The notes beneath the pieces are model-generated. The model saw only the letters and a list, made by a program, of their open reading frames with translations. It had not been told where the DNA came from and searched no databases. 64,000 nt of DNA from Vitis vinifera (taxonomy: Eukaryota; Streptophyta; Magnoliopsida; Vitales; Vitaceae). Shown here in pieces: positions 10,411 through 19,615 of the stretch; position 1 is the stretch's first letter; each line of letters begins with the position of its first letter. Made by a program: the position numbers and the translations under genes. The stretch spans positions 466,501 through 530,500 of the forward strand of contig NC_081813.1 of NCBI RefSeq assembly GCF_030704535.1, written 5' to 3'.

Positions 10411-12430
10411 TAAATTGGCCACTTCTCAACTAATGAATGCAAAAACACCTTGTGCTTGTCTCTACTACTCCTGCATAATTAATTGATTTTGAGAAATACA
10501 AAGGTCTAGAAAAAAAAAAAACCCTTAAAACCCTAATGCCTGATAATGATTAGTGACCCAAAACCCTACAAATCTAGACTCATTTCTATTGTTTTTCTTC
10601 TTGAGCACATGGCTTAGCCCCCTGAAAATCTCACACTGGTCTAGACATGATATGCTTAATCACATGCTCCCAAGTTTAACAAATCATCACCAAAGATTTG
10701 GATCAGATACCGTAGACAACAAAAATTTGGTGGGCCCAAATCATCTTAATATCATAAAAAAGAAATTATTAAAAAAAATGCTTTTTTAAAAATACATCTA
10801 TTTTTCTTTGATAAAAGGGAATAACTTTATATGAAAACAATATGTTTGTTATATTGTTTATGACTTGTTTAAGAATAACCGATTCATGGGATGATTGAAA
10901 TATCATACATGGGATTATAACAATTCTAGGAATTTGGAATAATATAAAGCTAAGAATGAAGTGATTTATTACTTTTACCAATCTAGGAAAAGAAAAAGAA
11001 ATTTGACATAATTAAGAGAAATTAATGGTGGTATGCACCATCTAACTACCCCAACTTAATTGTGAGAGTACAGACCACTGGAGCTCTAGTCATTGGACCT
11101 ATTGAAGCCCCCTCTTGGTACTAGTAATTGGACCACACCCCCACTTGGTTGTGTGATTTATTCTTCTCCTCCATGAATCACTTCCATCAAGAGATTTTGT
11201 GTCAGTTTCTTTGATATGAAAGATAGGGTTTGGTGAAACTTTAGTTCTACTTATAGTAAAATTTTCAAATTTGAGGAAACCTCGCTAAAGACAAATGTGA
11301 AGTATGCGATGCAACTTGGTAGGATTCAATCCGAATTCAACCCATTTAGGTGAGTTTGAGTAATCATTTCCAATACTCGTATTGGGTTTGGTTCAAGTTT
11401 TTTCAACTCAAACTCAATTTAAGTTGGATTTTAGTCAAGGTTTGAATAATTCGATTCTAACTTGAATCAAATTTAACATTTTTACAATATTTATAAATAT
11501 TCCATTTTCTTTTAAAATTTTTAAGAAAAATGTTAAATCACATTTTATCATATACTTTTTTTTTTCTTTTTATAAAGATATATAATTTTTTTTTGTTTTT
11601 TTATTTCTATCTTGAAATTTTATTATATTAATTTCATATAAATATATTAATAGAATTTTGAAAAACATTATAAATAAATTTTAAATTATGTAACCCGATC
11701 AACCAACCAACTTGACTCAACTCAAGCTTAAAGAAATGAGGCAAAATCGGATTTTGGTTGATATCTCATGTTAAAAATCGGATTGAGTTGGACTCACGTT
11801 GATTGTTTTCCAATTTGGATTGATTATGAGTTAGCCAACAAACCAACTAACCCCTGGTATATCATTTTTCTTAATATATTTTTTTTGCTTTTCAAAACCA
11901 AACTTATCTTTGATGCTTTATCCCTCGCATAGTGAAGAGGAACCTAATGTAACTTAGTGCTATGGTCCTTTATTCCTCGTAGGTTTCACTAAGGACAGTC
12001 CCTTGCTCCAAACGAAGCCTTTGTGTTAGTACAAAATACAAAGTATATTTAATTCACTTAAAATTATAAATTGGAGAAACCCAATTCAGAGTCAAATTTC
12101 TTTTTGGTAATAAAGGAGCTTTGTAACTTCTATGGTGGACAAAGGTAGTTTCACTTTGAGAGTATGTCCTTTTGGCCATGGAATGGAACAAAGATTAGGT
12201 GTGTTTTGGAAGCTAGCAAAACCCTAAACCCAAAGAAAATGGAAAACAAAAATAAAAAATAAAAAAATAAAAAACATTACAAAAGATGGCAGACATGGAC
12301 GTAAATAGAGAAAAGAAACAAGGACAATCTGAGAATGGAGATCATGACCAGCAAACGCCAAACAAGGCGCAGCTGGTTTTGCCTCAAATATCCCAGCTGG
12401 TATCGAACCCTTGGGCCCCTCACTGGCCCT
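10411..12430. other. AT-rich spacer upstream of the SAUR78-like gene
   Basis: No gene was recognised. The stretch near 11320-11840 has repeated words of the type AACTCAA / TTGAGTT with GGTTTGG and CCAACC on either side of an AT-rich core. This suggests a decayed non-autonomous DNA element, but I could not define its ends. Confidence 0.4.
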
Positions 12431-12436
12431 CACTTT

Positions 12437-12442
12437 TATATA
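12437..12442 (+). promoter_or_regulatory. TATA box of the SAUR78-like gene
   Basis: TATATA in the context CTTTTATATACGAAAC, 60 bp upstream of the ATG at 12502. It shows that the in-frame ATG at 12286 lies upstream of the likely transcription start and is not the real start. Confidence 0.7.
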
Positions 12443-12501
12443 CGAAACTTCTGCTTCCTCCCTTCTCCACAACCCCCCACACCTTCACCTTCAACAAAAA
12501 T

Positions 12502-12864
12502 ATGGCCAAAGGTGGGAAGCTAACCATCACCAAGCTCAGGGCCGCAGTCCTCAAGAAGTGGCCCTCCATGGGCAAGCTCGGGCGCTCCACCAGCAGCGCC
12601 ATAGCCGCCGTGGACGGTGGCGACGGGGAAGGGCTGAGGGCGGTCTACGTGGGCAAGTCGCGGCGGCGGTACCTGGTGCGGCCGGAGGTGGCGGACCACC
12701 CCGTGTTTCAGGAGCTGGCGGAGAGGTCCACCGACAGCGGAGGCGGCGACGGGGTGACGGTCTCGTGTGAGGTGGTTCTGTTCGAGCACTTGCTGTGGAT
12801 GCTGGAAAATGGCGGCGCGGAGGTGGAGTCCATGGACGAGCTCGTGGAGTTTTACAGCTGCTGA
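12502..12864 (+). CDS. SAUR-family protein, SAUR76/77/78-like
   Basis: An intronless gene of 120 residues starting MAKGGKLTITKLRAAVLKKW. The core reads VYVGKSRRRYLVRPEVADHPVFQELAER, then CEVVLFEHLLWMLENGG and the end DELVEFYSC. The 'VYVGKSRRRYLV...HPVF...CEVVLFEHLLWMLEN...LDELVEFYxC' pattern is that of the SAUR76/77/78 clade, which differs from classical SAURs and has been linked to auxin and ethylene responses (recalled). The coding region is very G/C-rich, especially at third positions, in a strongly AT-rich surround. The serine- and alanine-rich linker (residues about 28-42) is low-complexity. The open frame continues upstream to 12286, but the TATA box at 12437 argues for the start at 12502. 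Confidence 0.93.
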   Translation: MAKGGKLTITKLRAAVLKKWPSMGKLGRSTSSAIAAVDGGDGEGLRAVYVGKSRRRYLVRPEVADHPVFQELAERSTDSGGGDGVTVSCEVVLFEHLLWMLENGGAEVESMDELVEFYSC

Positions 12865-14628
12865 TCGTGATCCCCTGTGCTCGCCCACACGGGTACATGC
12901 GTGGGAACGCATTTGTAACGTTGTAAATTTTTAGATGGTAATAATGATGAGCGGCGTAGGGAGGTAGATAGGATCATGGGAGTAGAATGAGAACCTGTCT
13001 GGTTGACCGTCATCTGTTTCGACGGTGAGGATTAACCCTTGTATTTTTTTTCTCCTAGATTTTACTTCTGCTGATGTTAAGGATTGTCGTTGTCATATAT
13101 GGAATCCAAATTATGCAGAATTATATTTATTTTTTTCCCCATTTTCCCACTTTTTTTTTTTCTTAAATTTCAAATCAACCCCTTATCATTTATTTATCTA
13201 TAACATAATAATTCTCGAAATAATATCCATATTTTCAACTACCATTCATAACTGTCTATAAAAATAATATTAAAAACATTTCAAATTTACTTTTATAATA
13301 AATTCTCAAAATTTGTGCTCATGTCTTTTAAATTAAAAAATTATATTTATTTTTTTAACCATTTTATGTTATCAATGAAGTCTCTTGCCCATATCACACG
13401 GTACACAGGCACTGGTCTCTCCTTCCTTGGCACTTCACGGGAAAGGAGAAGAAATCACCATTCATCTGCCCTTCCAAGTCAATTCCACACACAAAAACAG
13501 AACTACAAATGCCCATATTCAGAAATGCAGTCTGAGCCATGTGAAAGCAACCGAGTTTGAAAAATTCCCTCAAATTCATGAACTTTCTCTGGGACCAAAC
13601 ACCCCCTTTAAACTCCAAAGACCCCACCCTGCACTAAAGGGCATTGGACTATAGTGCAAGTGGGGCTGAGATATTCAGTCACGGTGCAAATGGTCCACAG
13701 GGCAGGTACTGAACCAATTTAGACACCATGGCTTTGAAAAAACACTTCCATAAGAGTCTTGCTACAATGCCCATTTTCGACATATGTTAAAAAGTGAAAT
13801 ATATCGAGTCGTGTCACGAATATATTTTACATCTTTTTTTAATACTTAAATCTAATTTATAATTTTGTATCTTGATTTCGAATATTTATATCTTCATCCA
13901 ATAATTTAAGTTTCCACGGCCCAAAAACTCTAAACTTTTCCAAATGTAAAAAAGTAACATATTTATATATTTTAAGCTTCAAATGATTGGGTGGTTAGAG
14001 ATGCTTTGCAACATACAAAGCATCCACGCTTTTGACTTACTAGTTACTATTATATTCACTGGGAAATGTCCACAAGCACAACCAACATGGGCAAATTTTG
14101 CATCCATATAGTATTAAATCTTCACAATTTCATAGAAAATTTTAGGAGGGGTACCAATGGGGGTAGGGGAAAAGCCTCTAGGGTATGAGGGTATTTTGGT
14201 CTTTTTGCTACAATCGGAGAATGGACCGACCAGCCCATGTGGGAGTGGGGCAATTGGTTGGAATGAGTTTCCATGGGCCCCCGCCCACAGAATCACATTG
14301 ACAGCCATATGCGTGAGTCCTGTATTTGCAAGTAGACACTAAACTTGAGTGATAAGGAAGAATAGAGGGGAAGGAGCCAAAGGGGGAGTAGAAGGAAATG
14401 GATTCTTGGGGTCAGGGGGTCAGGGGGGTCAGAGGGTCAGAGATACTGTCACCAAGGAGAACAAGTTGGGTGCATCTCTCTGCCCTTTTTCTGGAAAATC
14501 CATGGACCGGATCTGGCCGTCACTCCCTAAAATGACAGCTGTGCTGATTAATGCCATGCTAGCTGCAGTATGATGTTATTTACATCTTCTAAACTGCACA
14601 CACTTCCTCGGCATCCTTTATTCGGATT
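12865..14628. other. Spacer downstream of the SAUR78-like gene
   Basis: Contains the 3' untranslated region of the SAUR gene and AT-rich spacer. The open frames at 13315-13654 are overlapping and show no family motif. No RNA gene was seen. A G-rich direct repeat (GGGGTCAGGGGGTCAGGGGG) lies at about 14408-14440. Confidence 0.5.
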
Positions 14629-14911
14629 AAGGTGATGTTTGTTTTTTTGACTTTTTGCTTAAAATAATTTATTTTTAGAATTTAGGTTGTTTGTTTTTCT
14701 ATTTTTTCATAACTTATTATAAACTTTTTACTAAATAAAAAAAGTCAAAATATGTAGCTTTTTCTAAATAGAAAAAATGACATATTGGTTTTTCTTTATT
14801 TTTTATTACTTAATAAAAATAAAATACTACAAAAACAAATAACCCAATATTTAACACTATTAAGCATTAAGGTTCTATTTAAAATTAAGTAAATAAACAA
14901 ATACCACCTAA
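14629..14911. mobile_element. hAT-like MITE
   Basis: About 280 bp, AT-rich, with ends AAGGTGATGTTTGTTTTTTT and (reverse complement of the right end) TAGGTGGTATTTGTTTATTT. No open frame. A clear 8-bp target duplication was not found. A partial relative lies at 18975-19035. Confidence 0.6.
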
Positions 14912-15047
14912 GATCTCAGGGTACTGGTTTGTACTTTGTATCTATTGATTCCATATATTTAGGTTTTATTGCTATCAGATCTTAATCCTATTATTTTGTA
15001 TCATCCAATAAGTTGGGTTATCTCATTCTTTTATCATTTAGTATCAT

Positions 15048-15907
15048 TTACTTCTAAATTTTAATATACATTTTCAACTATCAAGATGAAAAATTCAATA
15101 GGTACTTTTTCGGTATCTTAAACTTTTCCTAATAATCCATCCATAGTATTACTAATATATAAATCGTTTAACATGATATCAGAACTTTAGGTTTCGGATA
15201 TTTCGAGTATAAAGCTTGGAATTTCAATGTGAGTAATTTTAATATAATTGACCCCAAACTTCATAAATTATTATTCCTTCTATTACTATTGTAATCTCGT
15301 ATAAAACTCAGTTGGATCCTTATAAAATTTAGTAGAAATTAGCTTTTTATACATTGTTGGCCTATTAATATCTCACAATTTAAACTTTTAGATAATTTTA
15401 CTATATTCGAGCCTTATTTTTTTCTAGAGATAACAAATTCCAAATTTCCTTTTTCATTAAGCCACAAGCAAGTCTAAAAAAGACTATATATATTCATACC
15501 AAACCCGATTCTATAATTTTATATTTTGATTTTATTTTTTTATACTTTAATTTTATTTAGTTCTAAATTTTAATATCTACGGTGAAAAATTCAATAATTA
15601 CTTCTTCGGTATCTTAAGAGATTTCAAGTATAAAACTTAGGTTTCACTATTAGCAATTTTAATATAATTGATCCCCAATTTCATAAAGAATTATTTCTTC
15701 CATTATTAATGTAACCTCATTTAAAACTTGATTGGATATGTTGAAATTTTAATGGAAATTAGCTCATTATACATTGTTGGTCTATTATTAACTATTATCT
15801 AACAAGCTTTTAGATAATTTTATGACATGGAAACCTTATCTTCTTCTAATGGTAACAAATTCCAAATTCCCTTCTTCATGTCACATGGAAGTTTGAAAAA
15901 GACTATA
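15048..15907. repeat. Duplicated AT-rich block, possible relic of an LTR retrotransposon
   Basis: Two diverged copies in direct orientation, about 15048-15490 and 15555-15907, share TTCTAAATTTTAATAT, TTCGGTATCTTAA, TTTTAATATAATTGA, TATACATTGTTGG and TAACAAATTCCAAATT in the same order. Near 15170 the text AACATGATATCAGAAC resembles the tRNA-Met primer-binding region that follows many plant LTRs. If this is such an element, it is an old, much decayed fossil with no coding region left. The assignment is weak; the duplication itself is clear. Confidence 0.4.
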
Positions 15908-16284
15908 CATGGTAGAAGTATTAGAAGACTATACATGATGTAAGTATCGCAGTTATATATTTTCTTTAAATTTTCTATGAAAGTATTGTGCATTTATATT
16001 AAATATATAACAAAAAATTAAAAGCTTTTTCATATTTTCAATTGTTTTTTAAGAGTAAAAAAAAACCTTGAAAATGTGTTGAATATCAACATAATCTCAA
16101 AAAAAAAAAAAAAAAACAATTTTCAAGTCCAAAATTTGTGAAACTTATTTTTTAAGTTAGTCTCGATAAATCTTGGTGTTTTCCACATATTTTCTTAAAA
16201 AACAATTCTTAAAGGTGTCTTTTCAAGATATATTTTCCATGAATCCACAAAATTGAATTTATATCAAAGAAGTTTCTGGGAGAA

Positions 16285-16735
16285 AATAAATTCAATTTTT
16301 TTTCAATGGACAACTGATATGAAAATTATGAAAAAAGAAAAATATATTTTTAGTATAAATTCAATTTTATAGAATTGTAAAACATGTTTATTCATGAAGA
16401 GGCACTTTTAATATATATTTAATTCATTTTTTTTTTTCACAATGTAGCTATCATGAAAATTGTGAAAAATGTCCATTTAAGAGACATTTTTAGTATAAAT
16501 TTAATTTTGTAAAATTATAAAAATGTGTCTTTTCAAAAGACATCCTTAGTATAATTTTTTTTTTTTAACATATATGACCTATAAAAAAAGTTATGAAAAT
16601 GTAGTTATTGAAAAAACATTTTTAATATAAATTTAATTTTATGAAATTATGAAATGTGTCTTTTAAAAAGACACCTTTAATTTAAATTCAATTTTTTTTA
16701 ATGTGTATCATTCATATGAATATCCTAGAAATGTG
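16285..16735. repeat. Short tandem array, period about 130-140 bp
   Basis: The word TAGTATAAATTCAATTTTAT starts at 16351 and close variants start at 16491 and 16623. Each is followed by AAAATTATAAAA-type text and a TGTCTTTTxAAAAGACA palindrome or its remains. At least three units are visible, with internal sub-repeats. The array is AT-rich and has no gene. Confidence 0.65.
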
Positions 16736-17079
16736 ACAAAAAGTAAAGAACTATACCATTCGATCCCTCTATCACCCAAAAAAATTGTAATAAAATGCAT
16801 CATGGAGAGATTTTACCATAAATCATTGAATCTGATTCTATATGACTTATTACCACTTTTTTACCACTTTATTCGGACATAAGATTGGGGGAATTTTTTT
16901 TACTTCACAAACAGGCATGTTGGATCATGCATCTATCTATTTATATTTTATATATACAGATAGATCGACCTATAGATTCACACCTTGATATATTTCTACA
17001 TATAGTAATGGTATCAACTCATATGTATATTGACCATGTTTTATTTGGGAGAATACAAATAAAATAGAAATTGTCTTTT

Positions 17080-17172
17080 GAAAAGATGGCCAAGTGGTTG
17101 ATAGCTCTGATCTTGAAAACCGGTATAGTTTTGAACAAAGAACTATTGAGGGTTCGAATCCCTCTCTCTCCT
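17080..17172 (+). pseudogene. trnS-UGA: Decayed plastid tRNA-Ser(UGA) in nuclear DNA (NUPT)
   Basis: The sequence follows plastid trnS-UGA along its length: D-arm GGCCAAGTGGTTGATAGCTC, anticodon loop CTTGAAA with TGA, the long variable arm (TATAGTT...AACTATT), T-arm GGTTCGAATCC and the 3' half of the acceptor stem TCTCTCC. The 5' acceptor half has changed from the plastid GGAGAGA to GAAAAGA, which breaks two pairs. All differences I can place against the remembered plastid gene are G to A or C to T, several at CpG sites. This is typical of methylated, inactive organelle insertions. The plastid-derived stretch probably extends on both sides, perhaps 17040-17290, but I could not fix its borders. 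Confidence 0.8.
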
Positions 17173-17635
17173 TTTTCTTGGTGAAGAGATTTTTTTTTTT
17201 ATTGGTTTTGCCTACCCGGTATCATATATCATAAAGGGGAATGGCTCGGCTATAAAGAGACATCTTCCGACATGACAAAAATTACCATGAATTTGGAAAC
17301 ATTTTTTCAATGTGTTGTATTTTAAAACTTTAATTTTAAATTGATCATGATTTTATCAAAAATCCTTTTCTTGAAGGTGGGCATGCAGGACCACAAGTTT
17401 CCAAGACAAGTAACCAATCTTTTGTTTAGATAATACCGAAAGGATGATAATTAAGGCTAAGAGACCCATCAAGCCTGACACAAGAATCCCAATAACACAA
17501 CCAATCTACATCTTCTTCATTCCACACATTTCTTCCACTGTACAAAGCAATCAACATGACCTCAAACTATACAAACCCCTCCCATAAACCAGCAACCCTT
17601 TTTCCCGAGAAACAAACAGAAATTCCTCCCAACTG

Positions 17636-17974
17636 CTATATTGGTTTCACCCTCTTCTTCTTGGCCCTCACCACCATCCACTTCTCAAAATCCTTAGCTT
17701 CATATGGAATCCTAAGAACCCCTTCATTGCAGAACCCATATTCCTCAGCAGCCCTATACAGAAGCTCCATAAAATCATCCTCACAGAGCGTGGTCGTATG
17801 AACAATGAACCGCTTAGTCTCATCATCGACACCAACACATACAGGGACATAGCCTCTGGGCGCCATGGCTGAGCCCCCAAGCCTCTTGTGGCTCCCTCTG
17901 CCTCCAATAATTCTGCCCAACTTGCTTGCTCTCAACCCCATGATTGACCACTCAACGCCCCTGAGCTTCCCCAT
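17636..17974 (-). CDS. SAUR-family auxin-responsive protein
   Basis: An intronless gene of 112 residues starting at the ATG at 17974 (MGKLRGVEWSIMGLRASKLGRI). An in-frame GTG just upstream is not a start. The SAUR domain spans roughly residues 40-105: RGYVPVCVGVDDETKRFIVHTTTL, FMELLYRAAEEYGFCNEGVLRIPYEA and DFEKWM. The basic N-terminus and the VPVxVG...RFxV...LLxxAxEEYGFxxEGxLRIPYE pattern define the family. SAURs inhibit PP2C.D phosphatases and so activate plasma-membrane proton pumps in cell expansion (family knowledge); whether this member does so is inferred. It is divergent from the CIA30 gene at 19616. A second in-frame ATG at 17938 could also serve. Confidence 0.92.
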   Translation of the reverse strand: MGKLRGVEWSIMGLRASKLGRIIGGRGSHKRLGGSAMAPRGYVPVCVGVDDETKRFIVHTTTLCEDDFMELLYRAAEEYGFCNEGVLRIPYEAKDFEKWMVVRAKKKRVKPI

Positions 17975-19100
17975 CACCGTCCTGCCAAAAAATATAGGGC
18001 CGTGCAGTACTCAAGGGTCCTTTCTATACTGCTGAAACGCCATGTTTGAGATGTTGATTAGAGATATTTCTTTGGAACAGTGATGGTGATGGGGTTTGGC
18101 TTCTTCTTTCTGCTGCATGCCGTGCCCACAAAGCTGATTGTGTCTTCCTCTAATCAGTCTTTTACACCTCCTAGATTGTGCAGAATTTGAACTTTTTTTA
18201 TTTTGATTATGAAAGCATGATGGCTGTTTCCTTTTGTTCATAGTAGGGTGTCGAGGCTCTAGAATGTTCTGGCTGAGTGTACAAAATGTGTACTGAGCTC
18301 AATTATTCACCGTACCCACTAGTAGTAGAGCTTCGGACTGCCAATTTAACCTCTTGCAAATTCCATTGGTAGACACAAGGTCCGACTACAATCCGATCCG
18401 GTGCCTCAATGAGGTTAATTCGTGTCAAACTTACAAGGTCTAGTAGGGAATTCCTAAACTCGTATATATCTCAAGTTTCTAACTTCAATTATCGAGATAT
18501 TCTTGTTGAACTATCAATTTTTTTAGAAGATGAAATTTCAATTATTGAAATATTTTTCTTGAATCATCAATTTTCTTAAAAGATATTTTTATTGAACTAC
18601 CAATTTTTTTAAAAGCGCGAGACCATTTGTCAAACAAATTTTTGTGACAAAATAGAATTACTAATTTTTTTAAAAGTTTAAATTTATAGGATTTAGATTT
18701 AATCTTCAATAATTAAAATTGATAAATTATTAGTTTAATATAATTAAAAATTAAGAAAAATTAAATTTTTTTTATATTATTTTTGTGCTTTTTTTAATAT
18801 TTTAATAAAATAACATATAATTATAAATAAATAAATAATATTATGCATATTTGAATTTGAATGGACCTACGACCGATATTCCCCTCCTTTCTTTATTTAA
18901 AATAAGAGAGTATTTAATTAAAATTTTAATTTATGGTGATTAAAAGTATGTAACTTAGACATGTAACTAAAATTTAGATGGTGTTTATTTGTTTATTTTT
19001 TTTTTTACTGAATAAAAAAAGTCAAACTTGTCTCAAAATAAAAATGTCCATATAAAAGTTATTTATATTTTCCAATTGTATACGATTTGGATCAAAGAGA
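17975..19100. other. Divergent spacer between the SAUR gene and the CIA30 gene
   Basis: Holds the SAUR promoter at the left and an AT-rich middle. A partial hAT-like MITE end (TGGTGTTTATTTGTTTA, then AATAAAAAAAGTCAAA) lies at about 18978-19026 and shares text with the element at 14629-14911. No gene was seen; the minus-strand frame at 18011-18241 has no family motif. Confidence 0.5.
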
Positions 19101-19118
19101 AACCCAGACCCAGTGGCT

Positions 19119-19255
19119 TGGGCTTAGGCCATTGGGCCCAACTACGAAAACACGATTCAAAAGCCCACAAGCTACGAGAAACGGGCCATTGCAGACAGTG
19201 GTGTTGCAGCGGTGAAGAACGCAAATGATTTTTGCTCTGAACCCAGAACCCTAGT
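19119..19255 (+). promoter_or_regulatory. Site II elements and telo-box of the CIA30 promoter
   Basis: TGGGCT at 19119, TGGGCC at 19133 (part of palindromic TGGGCCCA), AGCCCA at 19162 (reverse TGGGCT) and GGGCC at 19183 form a site II cluster (TGGGCY). A telo-box-like AACCCTAG follows at about 19248. This combination is a hallmark of TCP-regulated nuclear genes for mitochondrial and ribosomal proteins. It fits the mitochondrial product of the gene that starts at 19616. Confidence 0.65.
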
Positions 19256-19615
19256 TCAATTCAAAAAATTTCCCCGTTCTTAGATCGATTCAGAGGTTAA
19301 AGGTTAGTTCAAATAATCTGATTCTGCTCAATTTGGTTGTGTGATTTTTGTTCACTGTTGGATAGTGCGCGCAAACTGTTTGATGAAAAACCCAGATGGC
19401 TGTTTGTTAAGGAAGCTTGCTATGATCCAAATTCAAATACTTCAATTTTAGGCAATTGATCCAAACATTCGAATTTCGAATCCGTCATCGAATGAATCTG
19501 CCAATGTAGTTCCTTTTTTTTTTTGTTTTTTTGCCATTTTGTAGTTGCGCAGTCTGTCTCCAGTGGTCAGTGGAAGAAATTTGAAATACTTAGTTCCTCC
19601 ATTGCTGCAGGAGAG

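Noticed and set aside
12286-12501. N-terminal extension of the SAUR78-like gene to an upstream ATG
   Set aside because: A TATA box at 12437 lies inside the extension, and the family starts at MAKGGKL (12502).
17080-17172. Functional nuclear tRNA-Ser
   Set aside because: The acceptor stem is mispaired and the body is plastid in type, so it is called a relic.
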